DNA of 64,000 nt from Nocardioides baculatus (GTDB lineage Bacteria > Actinomycetota > Actinomycetes > Propionibacteriales > Nocardioidaceae). Made by a program: the position numbers and the translations under genes. Below, piece after piece: positions 41,634-50,172 of the stretch. A model generated the notes under the pieces. It had not been told where the DNA came from and ran no database searches. It worked only from the letters and a program-made list of their open reading frames with translations. Position 1 is the first letter of the stretch. The number at the start of each line of letters is the position of its first letter. Location: the NCBI RefSeq assembly GCF_016735675.1, contig NZ_JAERSG010000007.1, forward strand, positions 123,906-187,905, written 5' to 3'.

Positions 41634-42170
41634 ATGACCTGGACGTCCCACCACCGCCGCGCCGACGTGCTCCGCGACGTGATCCGCGCCGCCGACGAGC
41701 GCCTCGACGGACAGCTGCCGCTCGACACCCCCGGCGTCACCGAGACCTTCGGCGACGAGCTGAGCCTGCTCGGCGCACTCCAGCTGCGCTGGCACACCCG
41801 CCTGGCCGGCCACGTCGAGCGCCGGCTCAGCGACCAGCCCCTCGACCTCGAGAACGCCGTCGCGCTCGCCTGGCTCGCCGCCGCCGACGACCTGCCCGGG
41901 ATCCGGGCGGTCCTCGACCACCACGTCGCCCACCCCACCAGCCCCGAGATGGCTCGCGTGATGGCCGTCGCCACCGGCAAGGAGCACGAGATGCTCGCCC
42001 TGATGGCGGGCCGCGCCAGCGCCCCCGGTCCCGCGGCCCAGCGGGTCGGCCGCGCGATCGAGCTCGGCGCGCGGACGTCGTACGTCCCCGGGCGCAGGTC
42101 GCGCACCCCGTCCCGGTCCGCCGGCACCTCCTCGCTCGTCGGACGGATCAGGGCGGTCCTGGCGGCCTGA
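41634..42170 (+). CDS. Hypothetical protein under TetR control
   Basis: 178 residues, helical, no signal peptide or membrane helix. The N-terminal half (RADVLRDVIRAADERLDGQL, SLLGALQLRWHTRLAGHVER) and middle (LPGIRAVLDHHVAHPTSPEM) are Arg/Ala/Leu-rich; the C-terminus is basic (SYVPGRRSRTPSRSAG). I do not recognise a family. GAGGAGA sits 7 bases before the ATG. The promoter and operator upstream suggest inducible expression by the ligand of the adjacent TetR regulator. Confidence 0.65.
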   Translation: MTWTSHHRRADVLRDVIRAADERLDGQLPLDTPGVTETFGDELSLLGALQLRWHTRLAGHVERRLSDQPLDLENAVALAWLAAADDLPGIRAVLDHHVAHPTSPEMARVMAVATGKEHEMLALMAGRASAPGPAAQRVGRAIELGARTSYVPGRRSRTPSRSAGTSSLVGRIRAVLAA

Positions 42171-42211
42171 CCGGTGCCGCCGGGCTCCTCGGTCCTGACA
42201 TAGTGGACGGC

Positions 42212-42766
42212 ATGCAGCTCGCATCGGGGATGCTGCTGGTCGCGACGCCGGCACTGCAGGACCCCAACTTCGTCGACACGGTCGTGCTGCTGCTCGACGT
42301 CAACGACGAGGGTGCGCTGGGCGTCGTGCTCAACCGGCCCTCGCAGGTCCTGGTCGCCGACGTGCTCGAGCCGTGGCGCGAGGTCGTCGCCGAGCCGGAG
42401 GTGCTGTTCCGCGGCGGTCCGGTCGGCACCGACGGCGCGCTGGCGGTGGCCCGGCTCCGCGACGCGGGCGACCCGCCGGTCGGCTGGCGTCCAGTGGCCG
42501 GGCTGCTGGGCATGGTCGACCTCGACACCCCGACGGAGCTCGTCGACGGGTCGCTGAGCGCGATGCGGGTCTTCGCCGGCTATGCCGGGTGGGGCGCCGA
42601 CCAGCTCGCCGGCGAGGTCGACGAGGGCAGCTGGTACGTCGTCACCTCGGAGTCCGGCGACGCCTTCCGCGGCGACACGAGCGGCCTGCGGCGTGACGTG
42701 ATGCGGCGCCAGCCGGGGATGCTCGCCTGGCACGCCAACCGCCCCGTCGACCCCGACCTCAACTGA
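42212..42766 (+). CDS. YqgE/AlgH family protein
   Basis: 184 residues, DUF179. Typical segments are LASGMLLVATPALQDPNFVD, LGVVLNRPS, VLFRGGPVGTDGALAV, MRVFAGYAGWGADQLAGEV and GSWYVV. The family is widespread and soluble; its function is not settled despite the AlgH name. ATG 42212 is seven bases after CATAGT; a GTG three codons upstream is less likely. It is followed within 60 bases by an ECF-type promoter belonging to the next gene. Confidence 0.92.
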   Translation: MQLASGMLLVATPALQDPNFVDTVVLLLDVNDEGALGVVLNRPSQVLVADVLEPWREVVAEPEVLFRGGPVGTDGALAVARLRDAGDPPVGWRPVAGLLGMVDLDTPTELVDGSLSAMRVFAGYAGWGADQLAGEVDEGSWYVVTSESGDAFRGDTSGLRRDVMRRQPGMLAWHANRPVDPDLN

Positions 42767-42775
42767 TCCACCGGC

Positions 42776-42803
42776 GCAACCATCCGGCGCCGAGCGGCGT
42801 CTC
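42776..42803 (+). promoter_or_regulatory. ECF-type promoter before the second secreted propeller gene
   Basis: GCAACC (42776-42781), 16 bases, CGTCTC (42798-42803), 18 bases before the ATG. It shares the -35 hexamer and spacing with elements at 12.8 and 36.8 kb, consistent with one ECF sigma regulon. Confidence 0.5.
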
Positions 42804-42821
42804 CGACCCGTGAGGACCCCG

Positions 42822-44138
42822 ATGCGTGCTGTCCTGTCCCTCCTGCTCGCCCTCGCGCTGTCAGGACTGGGGGTCGCGCCGAGCCCCGCCGAGCCGGCGG
42901 CGGACCACCGCGCGGAGGTCAACCGCGTCTCCGACACCGTGCTGCCCGGCGAGCGCTTCGACTACCAGCGGGAGAACTGGCGCGTCCGCGAGGCGGAGGG
43001 CCTCCCGCGCTGGCTGCACCAGCGGCGCGGCCGCCTCACCGGTACGGCGCCCCGGCTGGGACGGTGGCGGATCGTGCTCGACGAGCGCGGCGTCGGCAAG
43101 CAGCGCGGCACGAGCCGTCGTACGGTCCTGGTGGTGCGGTCGGTCACCGAGCGGGCCGCGCCCGGCACTGTCCTCGTCTCGCAGGGACTCGACGGGCGTC
43201 CGGCGAACAAGGCGAGCACCCAGGTGACGATCTCCGGGGACGGCAGCACGGTCGTCTTCTCGTCCTTCGCCACCAACCTGGTGCCCGGGACGACGGAGTC
43301 CGTCGGTCGGATCTACGCCTGGGACGCCTCCACCCAGCAGGTGTCGCTGCTCCACCCGGAGCCCTGGGCGCGGATCCTGGGGGTCGCTCGCGACGGACGA
43401 CGCGTGCTGGTGGGCCTCTCGGCAGGAATCTTCCTGCTCGACCGCGCCGACGGCTCCCAGACGCAGGTGACGACGCGGACCGCCACCCGTGCTGCACTGA
43501 CCGCGGACGGTGAGCGGGTGGTCTACCAGGAGGCGCCGGGGGGCGTGCCGTCCCAGCTGGTGGAGTGGACCCGCGGCACCGGCACGACGCGGACCGTCGT
43601 CGCCGACCTCGGGGGCAGTGACCTGGTGGGCGTCTCCTCCGACGGCCGGCTGGCCCTGCTCACGGGCGACAACGAGAGCGAGCTCCTCGACACCACGACC
43701 GGAGACGTCCGCGGCGTCGGGCGGCTCGGGGTCGAGGGCGGCTATCCGGAGATGTCGAGCGTGTCCGACGACGGCCGGCTGCTCGCGGTCCACGGGTCGG
43801 GTCCGGCGGGCGGGCACGGCCACGGCGGGGACCGGGTCGACGTGGTGCAGGACGGCGGGCTCGGTGGACCACGAGGGCCGAGGCACAACCCGGGTGCCGC
43901 GATCACGCCGGACGGCACGCGCTACGTGGTCGCCACCGCGACGCGCCACCTGCGGGTCGTCGACGTGGCGACGGGAGCCCGCACGTCCCCCTTCCTCGCA
44001 CCGCCGGGTGGCGAGGAGCACGGAGCCGCGCTGAGCGACGACGCCGCGCGGCTCGCGTACGTCAGCGACGCGAGCGACCTGCTCCACGGCACCCGCCGCG
44101 GCGTTGCCAACGTCTACGTGTGGGTCGGTCCGCGTTAG
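42822..44138 (+). CDS. Secreted beta-propeller-like protein, likely ECF-sigma target
   Basis: 438 residues. Signal peptide (MRAVLSLLLALALSGLGVAP), then an immunoglobulin-like region with a LPRWLHQRRGRLTGTAPRLG motif of the type found in putative-Ig/cadherin-like domains (about 60-110), then six or seven TolB/WD40-type blades (TISGDGSTVVFSSFATNLVP, GVARDGRRVLVGLSAG, AALSDDAARLAYVSDASDLL). ATG 42822 follows GAGGA by 5 bases; GTG 42810 is an alternative. Not closely similar to the propeller protein at 36.9 kb outside the blade pattern, but it shares the same kind of promoter. Confidence 0.78.
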   Translation: MRAVLSLLLALALSGLGVAPSPAEPAADHRAEVNRVSDTVLPGERFDYQRENWRVREAEGLPRWLHQRRGRLTGTAPRLGRWRIVLDERGVGKQRGTSRRTVLVVRSVTERAAPGTVLVSQGLDGRPANKASTQVTISGDGSTVVFSSFATNLVPGTTESVGRIYAWDASTQQVSLLHPEPWARILGVARDGRRVLVGLSAGIFLLDRADGSQTQVTTRTATRAALTADGERVVYQEAPGGVPSQLVEWTRGTGTTRTVVADLGGSDLVGVSSDGRLALLTGDNESELLDTTTGDVRGVGRLGVEGGYPEMSSVSDDGRLLAVHGSGPAGGHGHGGDRVDVVQDGGLGGPRGPRHNPGAAITPDGTRYVVATATRHLRVVDVATGARTSPFLAPPGGEEHGAALSDDAARLAYVSDASDLLHGTRRGVANVYVWVGPR

Positions 44139-44149
44139 GCTCTCCCATC

Positions 44150-44428
44150 ATGAGCACCATCGGATTCTCGCCGGGCAGCCAGACGATCGAAGAGCGTCAG
44201 ACCGTCCCGACCGACGAGGGTGATCACGAGCGGTTCTCGCACTACGTGCCCAAGGACAAGCTCACCGAGGCGATGGTCATGGGCACCCCCGTGATCGCCC
44301 TGTGCGGCAAGGTCTGGGTCCCGTCTCGTGCCCCGGAGAAGTTCCCGGTGTGCCCGGAGTGCAAGGAAGTGTGGGAGTCCATGAAGCCCGGCGGGGACGG
44401 CTCGGACGGCTCGGGTCCCGAGGCGTGA
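44150..44428 (+). CDS. DUF3039 protein
   Basis: 92 residues. Conserved HYVPKDKLTEAMVMGTPVIA, LCGKVWVPSRAPEKFPVCPE and CKEVW; the cysteines (CG..., CPEC) look like a zinc-binding site. DUF3039 proteins are nearly always encoded just before a helicase in actinobacteria, as here. ATG 44150 is 8 bases after TAGGCT (44136-44141), so it is probably leaderless. It overlaps the helicase gene by 4 bases and is therefore co-translated with it. Confidence 0.88.
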   Translation: MSTIGFSPGSQTIEERQTVPTDEGDHERFSHYVPKDKLTEAMVMGTPVIALCGKVWVPSRAPEKFPVCPECKEVWESMKPGGDGSDGSGPEA

Positions 44429-46203
44429 CGGGGCGCCCCGACGCGCCCCTGCCCCCCGCGTGGCCCGACCGGGCCGCCTGGGGCACCGCGCCCTCCCTCC
44501 GTGCCTGGCAGCAGGCCGCGGTCGACGACTACCGCGCCCGCCAGCCGCGTGACTTCCTCGCCGTCGCCACGCCCGGCGCCGGCAAGACGACGTTCGCCCT
44601 GACCGTCGCCGCCGACCTGCTGAGCCGCCGCATCGTCGACCGGATCACCGTGGTCGCGCCCACCGAGCACCTGAAGACCCAGTGGGCCGAGGCGGCGGCG
44701 AGGGCCGGCATCCCGATCGACCCGGCCTACAGCGCCGGCAAGGGCAGGACGTCCGACGACTACGTCGGCATCGCGGTGACCTACGCCGGTGTCGCGGTCA
44801 ACCCGCTCGCGATGCGGATCCGCACCGAGCGGTTCAAGACGCTGGTGATCCTCGACGAGATCCACCACGCCGGTGACGCGCTGTCGTGGGGCGACGGGGT
44901 GCGCGAGGCCTTCGACCCGGCCACCCGCCGCCTGTCGCTGACCGGCACGCCCTTCCGCTCCGACATCAACCCGATCCCGTTCATCACCTACGCGCCCGGC
45001 GACGACGGCATCCCCACCTCGACGGCCGACTTCACCTACGGCTACGCCCACGCGCTCGCCGACCACGTCGTGCGCCCGGTGCTGTTCATGGCCTACTCCG
45101 GCGAGATGACGTGGCGCACCCGCGCCGGCGACGAGATCGCCGCCCGGCTGGGCGAGCCGCTCACCAAGGACATGCACGCCCACGCACTCCGTACGGCCCT
45201 CGACCCGCAGGGGTCGTGGATGCCCGCGGTGCTGCAGGCGGCCGACAAGCGCCTGTCGGAGGTACGCCGGCACGTGCCCGACGCCGGCGGGATGGTCATC
45301 GCCAGCGACCAGGACTCCGCCCGCGCCTACGCCGCGCTGCTGAAGAAGATCAGCGGCGAGGCGCCGACCGTCGTGCTCTCCGACGAGAAGGGCGCGTCGA
45401 AGAAGATCGCGACCTTCACCGAGTCCGACAAGCGGTGGCTCGTCGCGGTGCGGATGGTGTCCGAGGGCGTCGACGTGCCGCGGCTCGCGGTCGGCGTGTG
45501 GGCGACCACGACCTCGACGCCCCTGTTCTTCGCGCAGGCGGTCGGCCGCTTCGTGCGGGCCCGCTCGCGCGGCGAGACCGCCTCGGTGTTCCTGCCGTCG
45601 GTGCCGCACCTGCTGGAGTTCGCCTCCGACATGGAGGCGCAGCGCGACCACGTGCTGGGTCGACGGGTCACCGACGAGGACGACATCTTCGCGGCGGAGG
45701 AGGGCCTGCTCGCCGCCGCCAACGCGGAGGACGCCGCCTCCGGCGAGCTGGAGATGTCGTGGGAGGCGCTCGGCTCGACCGCGTCGTTCGACCACGTGCT
45801 CTACGAGGGCGCACAGTTCGGCCACTCCGGCGAGGTGCTCGCGGGCTCGGAGGAGGAGATGGACTTCCTCGGCATTCCCGGCCTGCTCGAGCCCGACCAG
45901 GTCCGCGAGCTGCTGCACTCCCGGCAGAGCGAGCGCGCGCGCAAGCGGACGATCGAGGGCAACGGCGACCGGGTCGTCGACTCCGTCGAGCAGCTCAGCA
46001 CCCACCAGCAGCTCGGTGTCCTGAGGCGCGAGCTCAACGGGCTCGTCGCGGCCTGGCACCACCGCACCGGTCAGGCGCACGGGATCACCCACTCGGCGCT
46101 GCGCAAGGAGTGCGGTGGCCCGCCCGCCGCGGTCGCCAACGCCGAGCAGCTCGCCGAGCGGATCAACCGGATCCGCGAGTGGGCGATGAAGCAGACCTCC
46201 TGA
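44425..46203 (+). CDS. DEAD/DEAH-box (SF2) helicase
   Basis: 592 residues. Walker A/motif I is VATPGAGKTTFAL; Walker B is ILDEIHHAGD (DEIH); motif III is SLTGTPFRSD; motif VI is FFAQAVGRFVRARSRG. N-terminal Q-type region SLRAWQQAAVDDY. The C-terminal 150 residues have no recognised domain. It should translocate on DNA or RNA. The GTG start is in a GTGA overlap with the DUF3039 gene. The persistent pairing suggests that DUF3039 is a partner or regulator of this helicase, but the process is unknown. Confidence 0.92.
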   Translation: MTGRPDAPLPPAWPDRAAWGTAPSLRAWQQAAVDDYRARQPRDFLAVATPGAGKTTFALTVAADLLSRRIVDRITVVAPTEHLKTQWAEAAARAGIPIDPAYSAGKGRTSDDYVGIAVTYAGVAVNPLAMRIRTERFKTLVILDEIHHAGDALSWGDGVREAFDPATRRLSLTGTPFRSDINPIPFITYAPGDDGIPTSTADFTYGYAHALADHVVRPVLFMAYSGEMTWRTRAGDEIAARLGEPLTKDMHAHALRTALDPQGSWMPAVLQAADKRLSEVRRHVPDAGGMVIASDQDSARAYAALLKKISGEAPTVVLSDEKGASKKIATFTESDKRWLVAVRMVSEGVDVPRLAVGVWATTTSTPLFFAQAVGRFVRARSRGETASVFLPSVPHLLEFASDMEAQRDHVLGRRVTDEDDIFAAEEGLLAAANAEDAASGELEMSWEALGSTASFDHVLYEGAQFGHSGEVLAGSEEEMDFLGIPGLLEPDQVRELLHSRQSERARKRTIEGNGDRVVDSVEQLSTHQQLGVLRRELNGLVAAWHHRTGQAHGITHSALRKECGGPPAAVANAEQLAERINRIREWAMKQTS

Positions 46204-46231
46204 CGCGGACTCGGTCATCTAGGCTCCCTCC

Positions 46232-46867
46232 GTGCCATCGGAGACCTCCCAGACGCTCGACCGCGGCCTGCGGGTCCTGCGGGTGCTGGCCGAGAGTCCG
46301 GAGGGGCTCACGGTCACCGAGCTGTCGGGCCGGCTCCAGGTCAACCGGACGGTCGTCTACCGGCTGATCAGCACCCTCGAGCAGCACGGCCTCGTACGCC
46401 GCGACGCGCGGTCGCGGCTGTTCATCGGCCTCGGCGTGCTCCACCTCGCGAGCGCCGTTCAGCCGCTGCTGCGCGACCTCGCGATGCCGGTGCTCCGCTC
46501 GCTCGCGGACACGCTCGGCTCGACGGCGCACCTCACGGTGGCCGACGGCGACGAGGCGCTGGCGCTGGCGGTGGTGGAGCCGACGTGGACCGACTTCCAC
46601 GTCTCCTACCGGGTCGGCGCCCGCCACGCGCTGTCACAGGGGGCGGCCGGCAAGGCCATCGCGCTGCTCGACGTCGACGAGCCGGCGTACGCCGTCACGA
46701 GCGGCGAGCTCCAGTCCGGTGCCCGCGGCCTGGCCGCTCCCGTGCGCGGTGTCGAGGGGCTGCGCGCGAGCGTCGGGATCGTCACCCTCGACGGCGCGAT
46801 CGACGAGGACGTCGTGGCCCCGCAGGTGATCGCGGCGGCCGGCGAGGTGGCCGAGCGGCTCAGGTGA
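46232..46867 (+). CDS. IclR-family transcriptional regulator
   Basis: 211 residues. The N-terminal winged helix (TLDRGLRVLRVLAESPEGLT, VTELSGRLQVNRTVVYRLIS) is followed by a shortened IclR effector domain (HLTVADGDEALALAVVEP, ALSQGAAGKAIALL, APVRGVEGLRASVGIV). The GTG is six bases after TAGGCT (46220-46225). It is convergent with the Lrp-type gene, overlapping by 8 bases. IclR regulators often control aromatic-acid catabolism, and hppD lies just beyond, so a link to tyrosine degradation is possible but unproven. Confidence 0.88.
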   Translation: MPSETSQTLDRGLRVLRVLAESPEGLTVTELSGRLQVNRTVVYRLISTLEQHGLVRRDARSRLFIGLGVLHLASAVQPLLRDLAMPVLRSLADTLGSTAHLTVADGDEALALAVVEPTWTDFHVSYRVGARHALSQGAAGKAIALLDVDEPAYAVTSGELQSGARGLAAPVRGVEGLRASVGIVTLDGAIDEDVVAPQVIAAAGEVAERLR

Positions 46868-47333
46868 CGGCGGCCCGGGCGAGCGGCACCACGCGGTGCG
46901 GGATCTGGGTGGCGAGGGCGATCACCGTCGTCGAGCGGTCGATGCTCGGCTCGGTGAGCACCTGGTCGATCACCCGCTGGAGGTCGGCGTTGGAGCGGGC
47001 GACGACCCGCGCCCACATGTCGCCGACGCCCGTGATCGTGTAGGCCTCGAGCACCTCGGGGATCTCCGCGAGGTGCTCGGCGACCGCCTCGTGGCCGACC
47101 GACCCGCCGGAGCCCTGCCGGATCTCGAGGGTGAGGAACGCCATCACCGGGAAGCCGATCGCCTCGGGGGAGAGGTCGGGCCCCCAGCCGGTGATCACGC
47201 CGGCCGCGGTGAGCTTGTCGAGGCGGGCCTGCACGGTGCCGCGCGCGATGCCGAGGCGCCGGCTCGCCTCGAGCACGCCGAGCCGTGGCTCGTGGGCGAA
47301 GATCTCGATCAGCTTGCTGTCGATTCCGTCCAT
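46860..47333 (-). CDS. Lrp/AsnC-family regulator, likely of hppD
   Basis: 157 residues. The N-terminal helix-turn-helix (LGVLEASRRLGIARGTVQAR, LDKLTAAGVITGWGPDLSPE) precedes a RAM-like ligand domain (VMAFLTLEIRQGSGG, EAYTITGVGDMWARVV). Lrp-type proteins respond to amino acids, and this one diverges from hppD, so tyrosine or phenylalanine is a plausible effector. ATG 47333 has AAGG upstream; an in-frame extension reaching 47588 would cover the hppD start and is rejected. Confidence 0.9.
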   Translation of the reverse strand: MDGIDSKLIEIFAHEPRLGVLEASRRLGIARGTVQARLDKLTAAGVITGWGPDLSPEAIGFPVMAFLTLEIRQGSGGSVGHEAVAEHLAEIPEVLEAYTITGVGDMWARVVARSNADLQRVIDQVLTEPSIDRSTTVIALATQIPHRVVPLARAAVT

Positions 47334-47348
47334 CTGCGCCGCCTTGAC

Positions 47349-47386
47349 TGTGCAATGTGCCCAACGTTTCGTCGTACTGTTGCACA
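47349..47386. promoter_or_regulatory. Inverted half-sites in the Lrp-hppD divergent region
   Basis: TGTGCAA (47349-47355) and TTGCACA (47380-47386) are exact inverted copies, 31 bases apart centre to centre (about three helical turns), as expected for a wrapped Lrp/AsnC-type octamer site. They lie between the divergent starts. Confidence 0.5.
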
Positions 47387-47415
47387 CCTTGCGTCGGTTT
47401 GGGCAGGCTGAGGCC

Positions 47416-48648
47416 ATGACGACTGACATCGCCTCGACCGGTGGCGCCCTGACCGTGGACGAGATGAAGGCCGACCTCTCGCTGGAGCAGCTGCGCCAGC
47501 TCGTCGGTCTCGTGGAGTACGACGCCGACTCCGACCCCTTCCCGGTGACCGGGTGGGACGCGATCTGCTTCGTGGTCGGCAACGCCACCCAGGCCGCGCA
47601 CTACTACGCCTCCGCGTGGGGCATGGAGCTCATCGCCTACGCCGGCCCGGAGAACGGCACCCGCGACCACAAGTCGTTCGTGCTCAAGTCGGGCTCGATC
47701 AAGTTCGTCGTCAGCGGTGCGGTCTCGCCCGACAGCCCGCTCATCGCTCACCACGCCAAGCACGGCGACGGCGTCGTCGACATCGCCCTCGAGGTGCCCG
47801 ACGTCGACCAGTGCATCGCCCAGGCCCGCAAGGCCGGCGCGACGGTCCTGCGCGAGCCGGAGACGGTCACCGACGAGCACGGCTCGGTCCGCGTCGCGGC
47901 GATCGCGACCTACGGCGAGACCCGGCACACGCTCGTGCAGCGCACGATCGACGGTGAGACCTACGGCGGTCCCTACCTCCCCGGCTACGCCACCGCCGCG
48001 CCGCGCTGGGAGAAGCGCGAGGGCCAGCCCAAGCGGCTCTTCCAGGCCCTCGACCACATCGTCGGCAACGTGGAGCTCGGCAAGATGGACGAGTGGGTCA
48101 CCTACTACAACAAGGTGATGGGCTTCGTGAACATGGCGGAGTTCATCGGTGACGACATTGCCACCGACTACTCCGCGCTCATGTCGAAGGTCGTCGCCAA
48201 CGGCAACCACCGCGTGAAGTTCCCGCTCAACGAGCCGGCCGTCGCGAAGAAGAAGTCGCAGATCGACGAGTACCTCGAGTTCTACGACGGCCCCGGCGCC
48301 CAGCACCTCGCCGTCGCGACCAACGACATCCTCGCCAGCGTCGACGCGCTCCGGGCCAACGGCGTCGAGTTCCTCAACACCCCCGACTCCTACTACGAGG
48401 ACCCCGAGCTCCGCGCGCGCATCGGCGAGGTCCGCGTGCCGATCGAGGAGCTGCAGGAGCGCGGCATCCTGGTCGACCGCGACGAGGACGGCTACCTCCT
48501 CCAGATCTTCACCAAGCCCCTCGGCGACCGTCCGACGGTCTTCTTCGAGCTCATCGAGCGCCACGGCTCCCTCGGCTTCGGCAAGGGCAACTTCAAGGCG
48601 CTCTTCGAGGCCATCGAGCGCGAGCAGGACGCCCGCGGCAACCTCTGA
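47416..48648 (+). CDS. hppD: 4-hydroxyphenylpyruvate dioxygenase
   Basis: Converts 4-hydroxyphenylpyruvate to homogentisate in tyrosine degradation, a non-haem Fe(II) enzyme. 410 residues with two VOC half-domains. Conserved parts are GWDAICFVVGNATQAAHYYA, ALDHIVGNVELGKM (first iron His), PGAQHLAVATNDI (second His), and the C-terminal VFFELIERHGSLGFGKGNFK (iron Glu and closing helix). ATG 47416 has no strong ribosome site; GAGGC is the nearest. No hmgA or other homogentisate gene lies next to it. The regulator before it is probably specific. Confidence 0.96.
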   Translation: MTTDIASTGGALTVDEMKADLSLEQLRQLVGLVEYDADSDPFPVTGWDAICFVVGNATQAAHYYASAWGMELIAYAGPENGTRDHKSFVLKSGSIKFVVSGAVSPDSPLIAHHAKHGDGVVDIALEVPDVDQCIAQARKAGATVLREPETVTDEHGSVRVAAIATYGETRHTLVQRTIDGETYGGPYLPGYATAAPRWEKREGQPKRLFQALDHIVGNVELGKMDEWVTYYNKVMGFVNMAEFIGDDIATDYSALMSKVVANGNHRVKFPLNEPAVAKKKSQIDEYLEFYDGPGAQHLAVATNDILASVDALRANGVEFLNTPDSYYEDPELRARIGEVRVPIEELQERGILVDRDEDGYLLQIFTKPLGDRPTVFFELIERHGSLGFGKGNFKALFEAIEREQDARGNL

Positions 48649-48681
48649 GGCTCCGCTCGGCACGTTTGAGATGCTGAGCCC

Positions 48682-49476
48682 ATGATGATCCGCCCGGCCG
48701 AGCTGGCCGCGATCAAGGCCGGCACGATCGACCTCGCGTTCCGGCGCTGGGCGAAGCCGCGGGTCGTGGTCGGCACCCGGATGCGTACGGGCGTCGGCCT
48801 GATCGAGGTCACCTCGGTCGAGCGGGTCAGCGTCGCGAGCCTGCGGGCCGACGACGCCCGGCGAGCGGGCGCGCCGTCGCTGGCCGCGCTCACGAAGGCG
48901 CTGGCGGTCCGGTCGTCCGACCCGGCGTGGCGGATCGGACTGGCGTACGCCGGCCCCGACCCGCGCGAGGCGCTGCGGGCCGCGGTGCCCGACGCGGACG
49001 AGGTCGCGGCCATCACCGCGCGGCTCGACCGGCTCGACGCGTCGTCGTCCTACGGCGCCTGGACGCGCGAGACGCTCGACCTGATCGACCTCAACCCCAC
49101 CGTGCGCGCGCCTGACCTGGCTGCCCAGGTCGGGCGGGAGACCGCGGACTTCAAGAAGGACGTGCGCAAGCTCAAGGAGCTCGGCCTCACCGAGTCGCTG
49201 GCGATCGGCTACCTGCTCTCGCCGCGCGGCGAAGCGGTCGTCGACGCCGGGCTCGACACGCCCCGGGTGCGGGCGCCGCGGGAGCAGGGCACGCCGCTGC
49301 CGCGGAACATCGGCGCTCCGGCGACCCGGGCCCTGCGCGAGGTCGGCGTCACCACGCTCGAGCAGGTGACGGCGTACTCCGCCGAGCAGCTCGCCGCGAT
49401 GCACGGGGTCGGGCCGATGGCGATCGGCCGGCTGGGCGAGGCGCTCGCCGAGCGGGGACTGTCGTTCGCGCCCTGA
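48682..49476 (+). CDS. Hypothetical protein with ASCH-like N-terminus and helix-hairpin-helix C-terminus
   Basis: 264 residues. N-terminal 70 residues (IKAGTIDLAFRRWAKPRVVV, RMRTGVGLIEVTSVERVSVA) resemble ASCH/PUA-like RNA-binding folds. Residues 110-190 are helical with LDLIDLNPTVRAPDLAAQVG, reminiscent of a winged helix. The last 60 residues (IGAPATRALREVGVTTLEQV, AAMHGVGPMAIGRLGEALA) are a clear helix-hairpin-helix domain of the RNA polymerase alpha-CTD/DNA-binding type. The combination suggests a nucleic-acid-binding protein; nothing more specific is known to me. Stands alone after hppD. Confidence 0.7.
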   Translation: MMIRPAELAAIKAGTIDLAFRRWAKPRVVVGTRMRTGVGLIEVTSVERVSVASLRADDARRAGAPSLAALTKALAVRSSDPAWRIGLAYAGPDPREALRAAVPDADEVAAITARLDRLDASSSYGAWTRETLDLIDLNPTVRAPDLAAQVGRETADFKKDVRKLKELGLTESLAIGYLLSPRGEAVVDAGLDTPRVRAPREQGTPLPRNIGAPATRALREVGVTTLEQVTAYSAEQLAAMHGVGPMAIGRLGEALAERGLSFAP

Positions 49477-49479
49477 GGC

Positions 49480-50172
49480 TCAGGGGTCCTGCAGCACGCG
49501 GGTGCCTGCGGTGAGGTCGTGGATCGCACGCTTGCGGTCGCTCGCGGCCCACAGGTGGTCGAGGAGCTGGAACACGAGCACGACGAGGGCGAAGATCGCG
49601 ATGACGGCGACCGAGCGGGTGGCGAGGGCGACCGGGATGATCAGCCAGCCCGGACCGAACTGGGTCAGGATCCGGCGCACCACCATCGACCACGACAGCC
49701 GGCCCTCGCCGCTCGCCGGCACCACGCGGAGCCGCAACGCACGCTTGCCGACGGTCGCCGACCGGGTCCGGAGCATCACCGCGTAGTAGGCGACGACGGC
49801 GATCGCGGGCAGCGCCACCAGCCAGAGCCAGCGGTCGAGGTAGGCGTCGGCGAAGCCGGACCAGTAGTCCGTCATGGCGGTGCCGGGGTCGCTTCCGTAG
49901 GTGAGGGCGTCCGTGAGCTTCTGGGACTCGATCTGGAGGTCACGCTGCAGGCCGACCTGGCCGGGCAGGCCGACGACATAGCTGATCGCGCCGACGATGA
50001 AGCCGTCGATCAGGTACGCGCCCGCGCGACGCCACCAGCCGGCGTCCGTCGGGCCGCGGTCCGGCAGCGACGTCGCGCCCGCCCACTGGCCGCCGTCCCA
50101 CCACCGCAGCCCGCCGGGCGGGCTCGGCCACGGATCGGCGTACCACCCCGGAGGGGGCTGCTGGCTGCTCAG
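49480..50172 (-). CDS. RDD-family membrane protein with N-terminal DUF2510 motif
   Basis: About 230 residues. DUF2510 PPGWYADPWPSPPGGLRWWDG lies at 7-28, followed by an RDD domain with membrane segments AYLIDGFIVGAISYVVGL, WLWLVALPAIAVVAYYAV and SVAVIAIFALVVLVFQLL, and RSATVGKRALRLRVV. Function of RDD proteins is not established; some are ion transporters. No ATG, GTG or TTG lies just before the DUF2510 motif. A CTG at 50172 overlaps the stop of the upstream 34-residue gene (CTGA) with CGGAG before it, so I take that as the start; GTG at 50220 is an alternative. Confidence 0.8.
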   Translation of the reverse strand: MSSQQPPPGWYADPWPSPPGGLRWWDGGQWAGATSLPDRGPTDAGWWRRAGAYLIDGFIVGAISYVVGLPGQVGLQRDLQIESQKLTDALTYGSDPGTAMTDYWSGFADAYLDRWLWLVALPAIAVVAYYAVMLRTRSATVGKRALRLRVVPASGEGRLSWSMVVRRILTQFGPGWLIIPVALATRSVAVIAIFALVVLVFQLLDHLWAASDRKRAIHDLTAGTRVLQDP

